In this document: in pieces, positions 24,692 through 32,439 of the stretch
Numbering within the stretch: the stretch's first letter is position 1
Layout: every line of letters begins with the position of its first letter
Assembly (NCBI GenBank): GCA_017505405.1
Contig: JAFVPI010000051.1
Location: 1-57,474 of the forward strand
DNA from: Mogibacterium sp.
GTDB taxonomy: Bacteria; Bacillota; Clostridia; Peptostreptococcales; Anaerovoracaceae
Direction of reading: 5' to 3'
Length of the DNA: 57,474 nt
The notes under the pieces: generated by a model
Database searches by the model: none
What the model saw: the letters and a program-made list of their open reading frames with translations, nothing else
Told to the model about the DNA's origin: nothing
Position numbers and translations under genes: made by a program

Positions 24692-25777
24692 TTAATAGAT
24701 CGATCCGCTGTTCACTATCGGCTGCGCATCCTTGTTGCCGCAGAGCACCACGAGCAGGTTAGACACCATCTGAGCCTTGCGCTCCTCATCGAGGTTCACG
24801 ATATCCTCGTCATTCAGCTTGTCGATGGCCATTTTGACCATGCTTACGGCACCGTCGACGATCTTTGCACGGGCCGCTATGATAGCCGATGCCTGCTGTC
24901 TCTGGAGCATGGCTGCAGCGATCTCTTCCGCATAAGCAATGTGGGTTATGCGCACTTCCTCGATGACGAGTCCGGCGAATGCCACCTTCTCGGCGAGCTC
25001 CACCTGCATCTTTTCGGCGATCTCCTGAGAGCTTCCGCGGAGAGTCTGTTCAGCCTTGGCTGAATCATCATCGTCAAGGCCGTCGTCGAATACATCGTAA
25101 GGGTAGAGCCTTGCCATGTTCCTGATAGTGGAGTCCGTCTGTATCGAAAGAAATTCAGTGTAGTTTTCTACATTAAATACTGCCTTGGTCGGGTCCTCTA
25201 CGTGCCAGAGAACTACTGCTCCGATGATGATAGGGTTGCCCAGGGCATCGTTGACCTTCTGCGTGCCGTTGTCGAGAGTCGCCCTCTTGAGCGATACGGT
25301 CTTTCTGACTCTTGTGCCTCCGGTCTTGCTGCTCTTGAGGCTGCTGCCTTTCATGGTGTTGCTGACCTCTGCCATGTCGGCGGCTGCCTGGCTTTCATAG
25401 GCCGGATTGTTATACCTCGCGAAAGGGTTCACGAAGAAGAATCCCGGCTTAACGATCGTGCCGTAGTACTTGCCGAAAAGGGTGAGCACCAGAGCTTCAT
25501 TAGGCCTTACGCTGCGGAGCCCTGCGAACATGAACGGGAGCACGATGGTGAGGAGTACCGCCAGGATCATCCTTAAGCCGCCGCCGTGCCATGCGGTCGC
25601 TCCGCTTATGAAGAGAACAGGCACCATGAGGCACAGAAAGATGAGTATGCCCAGCGCGATTATGCCGCTCGGCGGGTTGATGATCTTCTGCTCCACGGTT
25701 TCAGCCTTAGCGACTTCCCTGATCACTGCGGCGTCTTCGACCTGAGTCTCGAATTCTACATGCTTATCGTCTGCCAT
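24692..25777 (-). CDS. SPFH / band-7 (stomatin-prohibitin) membrane protein
   Basis: A 361-residue SPFH protein. The N-terminal 40 residues are cytoplasmic and acidic. Two hydrophobic segments follow near residues 40-60 and 68-88. The SPFH domain begins with LRSVRPNEALVLTLFGKYYGTIVKPGFFFVNPFARYN. The C-terminal half has the usual helical region with EIAAAMLQRQQASAIIAARAKIVDGAV. A Ser/Gly/Lys-rich insertion (about residues 140-163) separates the first strands of the domain. SPFH proteins form large membrane assemblies that organise lipid domains or protease complexes. The start has a GGAGG site 9 bp upstream. It is transcribed with the ribbon-helix-helix gene downstream. Confidence 0.92.
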   Translation of the reverse strand: MADDKHVEFETQVEDAAVIREVAKAETVEQKIINPPSGIIALGILIFLCLMVPVLFISGATAWHGGGLRMILAVLLTIVLPFMFAGLRSVRPNEALVLTLFGKYYGTIVKPGFFFVNPFARYNNPAYESQAAADMAEVSNTMKGSSLKSSKTGGTRVRKTVSLKRATLDNGTQKVNDALGNPIIIGAVVLWHVEDPTKAVFNVENYTEFLSIQTDSTIRNMARLYPYDVFDDGLDDDDSAKAEQTLRGSSQEIAEKMQVELAEKVAFAGLVIEEVRITHIAYAEEIAAAMLQRQQASAIIAARAKIVDGAVSMVKMAIDKLNDEDIVNLDEERKAQMVSNLLVVLCGNKDAQPIVNSGSIY

Positions 25778-25830
25778 ATTTTGTATCCTCCTTGTTTATT
25801 CCTCATTTCTTAATATATTTGCTTAATATT

Positions 25831-25936
25831 CATGCAATATCATGCAGCAGACACTATATTCGATATGCTGCAGATACTGCATCCAATATGCAGCAGAAGC
25901 TATGTGATATCATTTTGATATCATTCTTATATCACA
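25831..25936. promoter_or_regulatory. Motif cluster upstream of the SPFH operon
   Basis: This intergenic stretch (25778-26143) has no gene. It holds AATATCATGCAGCAGA (25836-25851), AATATGCAGCAGA (25885-25897) and the inverted form ATATGCTGCAGATA (25863-25876), plus an 8-bp inverted repeat TGTGATAT (25903-25910) / ATATCACA (25929-25936) flanking two GATATCATT copies. These repeats between divergent genes look like binding sites; the protein is unknown. Confidence 0.5.
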
Positions 25937-26108
25937 TGGTGACCGGGCTGTCAACTGCATGTGCCGGATAAACGAATTAGACATCCAGCCGGATTGCAGG
26001 AACCTGATAATACTGATCCGGCAAGCCGTTGATCACGCTCGTTTTTGTGAGCAATACACTCCTGATCCGTATCACCCGAAAGCCCTTGATGCATCGCAAC
26101 AATTAGTC

Positions 26109-26137
26109 GTGATTATCGAATGACTTTGTAATATAAT
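26109..26137 (+). promoter_or_regulatory. Putative -10 promoter almost touching the exporter start codon
   Basis: TATAAT at 26132-26137 lies only 6 bp before the ATG at 26144, so a transcript starting about 7 bp after the -10 would be leaderless. The -35 region is poor (GTGATT at 26109). Confidence 0.4.
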
Positions 26138-26143
26138 AGGCGC

Positions 26144-27016
26144 ATGGCTGTAATAATCGACTCGCTGAAAGACACAATAAAGGATACGGTGACCCTTATA
26201 CCGTTTCTGTTTATTACATATCTGGCGATGGAATGGCTCGAGGATAAAACCGAAGAGCAGTCTGTCGCTGTGCTTTCGCGTATCAGCAGATTCAGTCACG
26301 TGCTCGGAGCGGGCATAGGGCTCATACCGCAGTGCGGATTCTCGGCCGGCGCCGCGAGTCTGTACTCGGGTGGAGTGATCACGGCTGGCACGCTTATTGC
26401 CGTGTTCCTCTCCACCTCCGATGAGATGATCCCTATTTTCATCAGCTCATCGGTGGCGCCGGCCACGATCGGAAAGATCCTTGCGGCCAAGTTCGTGATC
26501 GCCCTTATCAGCGGGATCATTATAGATGCCGCTTCGCATGTCATACGTTACGGTTTCCATGCCGACAAGCACATACACGATCTCTGCGAGCGCGAACACT
26601 GCGGCTGCGGAGATGAAGAAGGGGGCATAGTCCGTTCGGCGTTTATACACACAATGAAAATCACGGGTTTCATTTTCGTGATATCCCTCGCGCTCAGCCT
26701 TCTCATGGGCTTTGCCGGAAGAGACACCGTCTCATCGATCCTGACGGCAGTGCCTCTGCTCGGCACGATATTCACCGGTATAATCGGGCTCATACCAAAC
26801 TGCGCGGCTTCAGTAGTCATCACGCAGATGTATCTTGAAGGCCTTCTCACATGCGGACAGCTGATGGCCGGACTACTTGTAGGAGCCGGAGTCGGACTTC
26901 TCGTGCTTTTCAGGACCAATAACCACCACAGAGAAAACATCGCGATAACGACATCGCTGCTCGTGCTTGGCATAGGCTGGGGCATTCTGATCGACATGCT
27001 CGGTATCGTTTTTTAG
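26144..27016 (+). CDS. Putative 10-TM heavy-metal exporter (ArsP_2 / DUF2899 family)
   Basis: A 290-residue polytopic membrane protein of the putative manganese/arsenic exporter family. Two inverted halves carry the related motifs GLIPQCGFSAGAASLYSGG (about residue 58) and GLIPNCAASVVITQMYLEG (about residue 214), each with a Cys after Pro-Gln/Asn, which are family signatures. A central His/Cys-rich loop (HADKHIHDLCEREHCGCGDE) probably binds metal. The ATG has no ribosome binding site and sits just after a -10 element. No regulator gene is adjacent. Metal substrate is unknown. Confidence 0.85.
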   Translation: MAVIIDSLKDTIKDTVTLIPFLFITYLAMEWLEDKTEEQSVAVLSRISRFSHVLGAGIGLIPQCGFSAGAASLYSGGVITAGTLIAVFLSTSDEMIPIFISSSVAPATIGKILAAKFVIALISGIIIDAASHVIRYGFHADKHIHDLCEREHCGCGDEEGGIVRSAFIHTMKITGFIFVISLALSLLMGFAGRDTVSSILTAVPLLGTIFTGIIGLIPNCAASVVITQMYLEGLLTCGQLMAGLLVGAGVGLLVLFRTNNHHRENIAITTSLLVLGIGWGILIDMLGIVF

Positions 27017-27030
27017 CGAGTTGCATGCTG

Positions 27031-27186
27031 CGATGCGCTCAGCAGGTTAAGCCGGTACTCCGCAGAGTGCGATGCATTCCGCAGGCAAAGCAGATGCTCC
27101 GCGGACCGCAATGCATTCAGCAGGTCAGGCAGGTGCTTCGCAGACCGCGATGCACTGGCAGGTATAAACAAGCCCTCCGCAAGAGA
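27031..27186. repeat. Tandem 39-bp repeat, four imperfect copies
   Basis: Four consecutive 39-bp units (27031-27069, 27070-27108, 27109-27147, 27148-27186), each starting CGATGC or CAATGC and containing GCAGG and a TCCGCAG-like end. The period is a multiple of three and one frame (27025-27207) is open through all four, encoding about 13-residue Arg/Cys/Gln-rich repeats. That frame has no ribosome binding site and begins 8 bp after the exporter stop codon. Confidence 0.85.
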
Positions 27187-27276
27187 CCTTTACTGAAAAT
27201 CTTATAAATCACATTGCCTGAGAGGGCAGTCAGGACTATAATATACGGGACTTTTACACGGAAGAGAGAAATACTA

Positions 27277-27987
27277 ATGGAAGAAAACAAAGAACTGAAA
27301 GTTTCAACGGAAGCAAACAAAGAGCTGAAAGCTTCAACGGAAGCAAAACGTCAGAAAAAGGCAGAAAGAAGAGATGCCAAGGCAGCCCGTAAAGAGGCAA
27401 ATAAGGTAGAAGAAAAAAAGAGCAGACCTAACAATATCGTGCTCGCAATAATGATCTTCGGAGTCCTCATAATCATGTTTGCTTTTTCAGGCGGGTACAA
27501 CTACTTCAACAAGCCGGCTACAATAGAAAAGTATATAACGGACAACGGCATAGACCAGATGTACTCTGACGTTCCGGTCAGCGAGCATACAACCATGAAG
27601 CTGCGTGCTGATAAAAATACCATTAAGATATGGCTCAACATCGATGAAGATGCTCCTGAATCTGAAATCGAGCAGTATCAGGGCGAAGAAGGCACCAAGA
27701 CACTCAAGAACATGGGCGCATACTTCCTTACTTCAACGAAGCCTCAGACACGGGCTCTCAGCGGAACTGTCAAAATAAAGGCTAAACAGGGTGACGAGTC
27801 GGTCAACTATGTAAAGATGTCTTACAGCGAAGCAAAGAAGTTCATGAAGGAGATGCAGAAAGAAGCTGAAGAGGGCATCGATGATGATGAAACCAATGAT
27901 GCTGAAGCGGATGCCGACGCTGATGCAGCTGGAGCTGAAACCGACGCCGATGCGGACGCAGACGCTGCAGAGACTGACGGAGAATAG
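27277..27987 (+). CDS. Hypothetical membrane-anchored protein with acidic Ala-Asp tail
   Basis: A 236-residue protein. The N-terminus carries a duplicated ENKELKVSTEA / NKELKASTEA repeat and a basic Lys/Arg/Ala-rich stretch (about residues 22-50). One transmembrane helix lies at about 53-72 (NIVLAIMIFGVLIIMFAFS). An extracytoplasmic domain follows (IEKYITDNGIDQMYSDVP to about residue 200), and the end is a low-complexity Asp/Ala/Glu tail. The ATG at 27277 has a GAAGAGAG site 7-10 bp upstream; the frame is open further upstream, but that extension is not supported. The middle part resembles small DUF4854-like lipoprotein domains, but I am not sure. Function unknown. Confidence 0.75.
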   Translation: MEENKELKVSTEANKELKASTEAKRQKKAERRDAKAARKEANKVEEKKSRPNNIVLAIMIFGVLIIMFAFSGGYNYFNKPATIEKYITDNGIDQMYSDVPVSEHTTMKLRADKNTIKIWLNIDEDAPESEIEQYQGEEGTKTLKNMGAYFLTSTKPQTRALSGTVKIKAKQGDESVNYVKMSYSEAKKFMKEMQKEAEEGIDDDETNDAEADADADAAGAETDADADADAAETDGE

Positions 27988-27997
27988 GAGTTTTTTG

Positions 27998-28048
27998 AAA
28001 AAAGGTACATATTAGGATAAATAAAAGTATATATGTACCTTTTCAATA
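27998..28048 (+). terminator. Terminator hairpin with GGTACATAT stem (copy 1)
   Basis: Perfect 13-bp stem AAAAGGTACATAT (28000-28012) with ATATGTACCTTTT (28031-28043), ending in a short T run. Confidence 0.75.
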
Positions 28049-28164
28049 CAGAACAGCTCATTCAATGATCATCCAATGGTCAAAACCCTCAGGCAGCTTT
28101 ACGATAACCCCGTCAAAACGGGTTATTGTCAAGTCAGAACAGCAAAACCAGTAAAACGGAATTT

Positions 28165-28212
28165 AAAAAGGTACATATACGGAGCGGATTGCCCGGATAT
28201 GCACCTTTTTTT
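28165..28212. terminator. Terminator hairpin with GGTACATAT stem (copy 2)
   Basis: Stem AAAAAGGTACATAT (28165-28178) pairs with ATATGCACCTTTTT (28197-28210), followed by TT. It uses nearly the same stem as the hairpin 165 bp upstream. It probably serves the minus-strand response regulator gene as well. A smaller hairpin ATAACCCCGT / ACGGGTTAT lies between the two. Confidence 0.75.
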
Positions 28213-28234
28213 CTGAAAGTCTTTTTCGCAGCCG

Positions 28235-28924
28235 CTATCTTACTGTGAAGCGGTATCCAAGGCCGCGTACCGTGATGAGGTAGCGCGGGTTCGAAGGGTC
28301 ATCTTCTATTTTTTGTCTGAGTCTGTTGACGTAAACCATTATGGCGTTCTCGTCGATTATGGTCTCGCCCCAGATGACGCTGTAGATCATGTCCTTTGAG
28401 AAGATGTGGTCTACATTATCAATGAAGAGCTTGATCATGGAGTTCTCTTTTGCTGACAGAGGGATCTCCACATCATTTTTATAGAATCTCAGGGTCGAGG
28501 TGTTGTACGTGAACGGACCTGCTTCGATTATGTTGGATGTGCTCTGCGGTGAGCGCTCACGGCTCCTTCTGATGAGAGCCTTGGCCTTCGCCACAAGCGT
28601 TACCGGGTTGAACGGCTTGATTATGTAATCGTCCGCTCCGATCTCGAGTCCGTAAAGCGCGTCCTGATCCTCCTTGCGTCCGCTTACTACCATGACCGGT
28701 GTGGTCAGGCCTTTGGATCTGATCCTCTGGATGACTTCGAATCCGTTGATGCCGCGCATGTTTATGTCGAGCAGTATAAGATCGTAACTATTGGTCTCGA
28801 GCAGCTCAAGCGCCGCCTCGCCGCTGATGGCCAGGTCGTTTTCGATACCGTTGCTCTTGAGTGCTTTGTGGAGCATAGTCAGGATCGCTTTATCATCGTC
28901 CACTACCAGGACTTTGTCTGCCAT
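28235..28924 (-). CDS. OmpR/PhoB-family response regulator
   Basis: A 229-residue two-domain response regulator. The receiver domain has acidic pocket DDD (residues 9-11), phosphoacceptor Asp53 in LILLDINM, and the conserved Lys in IIKPFNP. The C-terminal winged helix (residues about 130-229) ends with VYVNRLRQKIEDDPSNPRYLITVRGLGYRF, the OmpR signature. The GGAGG site lies 6 bp before the ATG. It is divergent from a histidine kinase gene, 167 bp apart, its probable partner. Confidence 0.95.
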   Translation of the reverse strand: MADKVLVVDDDKAILTMLHKALKSNGIENDLAISGEAALELLETNSYDLILLDINMRGINGFEVIQRIRSKGLTTPVMVVSGRKEDQDALYGLEIGADDYIIKPFNPVTLVAKAKALIRRSRERSPQSTSNIIEAGPFTYNTSTLRFYKNDVEIPLSAKENSMIKLFIDNVDHIFSKDMIYSVIWGETIIDENAIMVYVNRLRQKIEDDPSNPRYLITVRGLGYRFTVR

Positions 28925-29021
28925 GTGAGCCTCCTATCTTAACCGGTCTGTTTCCGGATACCATACCTAGTGCAATAATAACACACTTGCCACATAATAT
29001 GTACTTTTTTGTTTCGCTTCG

Positions 29022-29030
29022 TGTTAAAAT
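29022..29030 (+). promoter_or_regulatory. Extended -10 promoter of the histidine kinase gene
   Basis: TGTTAAAAT (TG-N-TAAAAT) at 29022-29030 lies about 60 bp upstream of the kinase start, in the region divergent from the response regulator; the -35 is weak. Confidence 0.5.
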
Positions 29031-29091
29031 ATGACTCGTAAAGAAAAGCAGGCCTTATATCAGCCTGCCAGGGACAGCGGAGGTGCAACTT

Positions 29092-30930
29092 TTGAAAAAG
29101 AAGACTGCCGGAAGAGAATGGTTCATAATTGCTCTCGCGGTGGCTGTTTTATGCGTAGCGTTAGGCATCAACGGCGTGTGGAGATCCTTTGAGAGGTTTG
29201 ACAGCAGCATCCTCTCCGAGAAGGATACCCAGCTGTATAGCTTGATGCGCTCCGGGGACATAAATCTTGAGAACTCAATAAACGCTATACAGCGTGAGGC
29301 CGAAACATTCCTCGGGAGAGAAAGACTCAGGACTGAGATCGCAAACTGGAAGGAGAGCGGAGACACTGCAGGGCTCCGGACATATATAAGCAACAATACA
29401 CTGGCAACAAACCCGATCTATGCAGACCTCGTTGTGAGCCACAAAGATAAAATCATCTGTACGGAATCCGGCAGCAAGTCGTATTCCCAGGTGACCGGAA
29501 GTGACTCCAACGGAATGTCCCTGTGGAAGGACGATAATGGCACCTATTACATGGCATGGCATCAGGAAGCTCCGGGAAACATCACTTACGATGTTCTTAT
29601 CGATCTTCTCAGGCTTTACAGCATGGCCATAGGCAAAAGCAATGACCGTGAGATAATGCTCCTTGACGCATCCTCCGTGCTTGTAATGACCGCAGGTCCT
29701 GACGGGCCGATCATCATGGAGACAGATGCTGAGGCTGACGGAAGGATCTCGAATTTCAGGGACTTCATGATGAGCTGCCAGAAGGAGGGCATAGCTGACG
29801 GGATATCCGTTGATACCACCGATGAAGCGGGCAATCCTTACACAGCCAGAATGGTGGCTCTCCCGAGCGGAAACACGGTTAACGGAGAGTTTGCCATGGG
29901 CATATTCGCGAATTATGAAGAAGCGATTGCTCCATCAAGAAAGGCAGCCGAGGAGATACTTTTTTACGGCGGACTCGCAGTGATCGGTGTCGCAGGACTT
30001 CTTTTGCTCCTCATACTTATGAGGCGCGCCAACGCCGCCAGCTCGGCAGAACTGCGCGTCTTAAAAAAGAAGAACGAGACAATGGAGGAGATCAACCAGA
30101 AGATGCAGGCTCTTGCGCACCATCAGAGGCTTGAGACCATCGGAACCATGACTGCCAGCATCGCGCACGACTTCAACAATCTTCTTACTCCTATTATGGG
30201 ATACAGCATCATGACCATGGAGATGCTTCCTGCTGATGCGACCGATCTTCAGGACAATCTCATGGAGATCTATGATGCCTCGGTCAAGGCAAAGGACATC
30301 GTGACAAGACTGGCTGAACTCACAAAAAAAGGCAATGAGGAGAGCTTCAGGGAGATCGAAGTGGATGAGGTTATCCAGAGTGCCCTCAAGGTGACCCTTC
30401 CTGCCAAGCCGAAAGAGGTGGAGGTGAAGGCCAACTTCAATGCTGAGGGCGAAAAAATCAAAGCCGACAGTACACAGATCTCGCAGCTTGTCATGAATAT
30501 AGTGCTGAATGCCTATGATGCCATGAGAGAAAATGGAGGCACTCTGCTGGTTTCGACCAGAATATCCGGCGAGGAGGTCGTTATCAGGTTCAAGGACAAC
30601 GGATGCGGCATGGACACCGAGACCATGTCGAGAATATTCGATCCTTTCTATACTACTAAAGAATCGGGCAAGGGCACCGGCCTCGGGCTTGCCATAGTGG
30701 CCCAGATAGTGGAGACTCACGGAGGCAAGATATACGTGGATTCCGAACCGGGAGAAGGCACTGAATTCAGGGTATACATACCTCTCGCGGGAGCAGCGAT
30801 GGAGAGCCTGGCCTGGGGTCCTGGAGGCGAAGGAAAGTTCGATACCAAGCGTTACAGCGTCAGTCTCATCCGGAAAGAGCTTGCAAGAATACAGGCAGAA
30901 AAAGAGGAAGAGAACAGAGTACAAAATTAA
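29092..30930 (+). CDS. Membrane sensor histidine kinase with extracytoplasmic domain
   Basis: A 612-residue sensor kinase. TTG at 29092 is the likely start, with CGGAGG 8 bp upstream; a GTG three codons earlier overlaps that site. An N-terminal helix (about 10-27) is followed by a large extracytoplasmic sensor region (about 30-285) and a second helix near 290-310. The phosphoacceptor is His359 in SIAHDFNNLLTPI, a DHp of the type found in NtrB- and PAS-linked kinases. The ATPase domain shows the N box MNIVLNAYDAM, the G1 box DNGCGMD and the G2 box GKGTGLGLAIV. It probably phosphorylates the divergently encoded response regulator. The signal is unknown. Confidence 0.93.
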   Translation: MKKKTAGREWFIIALAVAVLCVALGINGVWRSFERFDSSILSEKDTQLYSLMRSGDINLENSINAIQREAETFLGRERLRTEIANWKESGDTAGLRTYISNNTLATNPIYADLVVSHKDKIICTESGSKSYSQVTGSDSNGMSLWKDDNGTYYMAWHQEAPGNITYDVLIDLLRLYSMAIGKSNDREIMLLDASSVLVMTAGPDGPIIMETDAEADGRISNFRDFMMSCQKEGIADGISVDTTDEAGNPYTARMVALPSGNTVNGEFAMGIFANYEEAIAPSRKAAEEILFYGGLAVIGVAGLLLLLILMRRANAASSAELRVLKKKNETMEEINQKMQALAHHQRLETIGTMTASIAHDFNNLLTPIMGYSIMTMEMLPADATDLQDNLMEIYDASVKAKDIVTRLAELTKKGNEESFREIEVDEVIQSALKVTLPAKPKEVEVKANFNAEGEKIKADSTQISQLVMNIVLNAYDAMRENGGTLLVSTRISGEEVVIRFKDNGCGMDTETMSRIFDPFYTTKESGKGTGLGLAIVAQIVETHGGKIYVDSEPGEGTEFRVYIPLAGAAMESLAWGPGGEGKFDTKRYSVSLIRKELARIQAEKEEENRVQN

Positions 30931-30962
30931 AAGCAATAATAAGCCTGATAGGGTAGAGAAAG

Positions 30963-30997
30963 TCCGCATTATTGTGATACAATATATGCGGATTTTT
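30963..30997 (+). terminator. Terminator of the histidine kinase gene, overlapping the ackA promoter
   Basis: Stem TCCGCAT (30963-30969) / ATGCGGA (30986-30992) followed by five Ts. The loop contains the extended -10 element of ackA. Confidence 0.65.
30975..30983 (+). promoter_or_regulatory. Extended -10 promoter of ackA
   Basis: TGATACAAT (TG-A-TACAAT) at 30975-30983 would start transcripts near 30990, giving a 75-nt leader that begins with the hairpin at 30993-31047. Confidence 0.5.
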
Positions 30998-31047
30998 AGC
31001 GACGTTTAAGACGTTCTCCAGTCTTACGTTGCGTCTAAAAATTTTTT
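30993..31047 (+). promoter_or_regulatory. Hairpin with T run in the ackA leader (possible attenuator)
   Basis: A long imperfect stem: 30993-31012 pairs with 31021-31041 (outer TTTTTAG / CTAAAAA, inner TAAGAC / GTCTTA), followed by six Ts just before the ackA ribosome binding site. It has the form of an intrinsic terminator inside the leader, or a 5-prime stabilising hairpin. Confidence 0.6.
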
Positions 31048-31064
31048 ATGAAAGGAAACATAAC

Positions 31065-32261
31065 ATGATAATTCTGGTAGTAAACACAGGAAGTTCCTCT
31101 CTCAAGTATCAGCTGATCAACATGGACAATGAGGCAGTTCTTGCTAAGGGACTCTGCGAAAGAATCGGCGAAGACGGTCACATGAATTACAAGACAGATG
31201 CCGGCACAGTATTTGACAAGGACATCGCACTGCCTGATCACGGCGTTGCAATGCAGCTCGTAATCGATGCTCTGACCGACAAGGAGCACGGTGTTATCGC
31301 AGACATGAGCGAGATCGGTGCTGTAGGCCACAGGATCGTACAGGGAGGATACATCTTCGATAAGTCGGAGATCATCACTGACGAGGTAGAAGCAGGAATC
31401 GAAGAACTCTGCACACTCGGACCTCTCCACAATCCTCCTGCACTCGTAGGAATCAGAGCCTGCAAGAAGGTTCTGCCGAACACACCGGGCGTTGTTGTAT
31501 TCGATACAACATTCCACAGAACAATGCCTGATGAATGCAAATACTATGCTATCCCTTGGGTATATGCCGAGAAGTATCATGTTCAGAGATACGGAGCTCA
31601 CGGCACGAGCCACCGCTATGTTGCCAACAGAGTAGCAGAGCTCATGGGCAAGGATCTCAAGGACATCAACGTTATCACATGCCACCTCGGAAACGGTTCC
31701 TCGATCACAGCAGTCAAGGACGGCAAGTGCTATGACACATCGATGGGCCTCACGCCGCTCGAAGGTCTCGTAATGGGAACACGCTGCGGATCGATCGACC
31801 CTACAGTTGTCAGCTTCATCTATGAGCAGACAGGAATGCCTGTAAAAGAGATCACAGACATGATGACAAAGAAGTCCGGACTCCTCGCTATTTCCGAGAT
31901 CTCCGGAGACTGCAGAGACATCACAAAGGCAGAGGCAGAGGGCAACCACAAGGCTCACGTTGCCAGAGAGATGCTCCTCAGATCAGTCAAGCGCTTCATC
32001 GGTGCTTACGCTGCAGAGCTTGGTCATGTAGATGCCATGGTATTCACAGCAGGTATCGGCGAGAACGATATCGAGCTGAGAGAAAAGGTTTGCGCAAACC
32101 TCGGATTCATGGATCTCTACATTGACAAAGAGAAGAACAACTGCAGAGGCAAAGAGGTTGAGATCACAGGCGAAGGTTCAAAGGTCAGAGTATTCGTCAT
32201 TCCGACCAACGAAGAGCTGATGATAGCCAAGGATACTCAGGCTCTCGTAGAGGCTATGTAA
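31065..32261 (+). CDS. ackA: Acetate kinase
   Basis: A 398-residue cytoplasmic acetate kinase that makes ATP and acetate from acetyl phosphate. Signatures are the N-terminal LVVNTGSSSLKYQL, the substrate motif VFDTTFH, the ATP-binding CHLGNGSS and MGLTPLEGLVMGTRCG, and FTAGIGEN. The start is ATG 31065, with AAAGGAA 8 bp upstream; a longer frame from 31029 is rejected. It stands directly upstream of PFOR, so pyruvate to acetyl-CoA to acetate steps are clustered, although no phosphotransacetylase gene is visible here. Its leader carries a terminator-like hairpin (30993-31047). Confidence 0.97.
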   Translation: MIILVVNTGSSSLKYQLINMDNEAVLAKGLCERIGEDGHMNYKTDAGTVFDKDIALPDHGVAMQLVIDALTDKEHGVIADMSEIGAVGHRIVQGGYIFDKSEIITDEVEAGIEELCTLGPLHNPPALVGIRACKKVLPNTPGVVVFDTTFHRTMPDECKYYAIPWVYAEKYHVQRYGAHGTSHRYVANRVAELMGKDLKDINVITCHLGNGSSITAVKDGKCYDTSMGLTPLEGLVMGTRCGSIDPTVVSFIYEQTGMPVKEITDMMTKKSGLLAISEISGDCRDITKAEAEGNHKAHVAREMLLRSVKRFIGAYAAELGHVDAMVFTAGIGENDIELREKVCANLGFMDLYIDKEKNNCRGKEVEITGEGSKVRVFVIPTNEELMIAKDTQALVEAM

Positions 32262-32282
32262 AACCCTGTTATTCCTACGGCA

Positions 32283-32315
32283 TTGCCGCAATGGAGTAAT
32301 CCCTGATTGCGGTAA
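32283..32315 (+). other. Hairpin between ackA and PFOR
   Basis: TTGCCGCAAT (32283-32292) pairs with ATTGCGGTAA (32306-32315), nine of ten positions, without a T run. It may mark the ackA mRNA end or PFOR leader; its role is unclear. Confidence 0.4.
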
Positions 32316-32439
32316 AGCATATATGGGATTGGGACCAAATCACGTTTGGAAATAATTATTTCACCATATTTATTTCAAAAAAGTGCTTTTTTACTAACTA
32401 TCACTTAATTTCAAAAATCTTTTAAAGGGAGATGAAAGA

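Noticed and set aside
31048-31068. Six-codon upstream frame overlapping the ackA start
   Set aside because: It has no ribosome binding site of its own, and its second and third codons are the ackA site itself.
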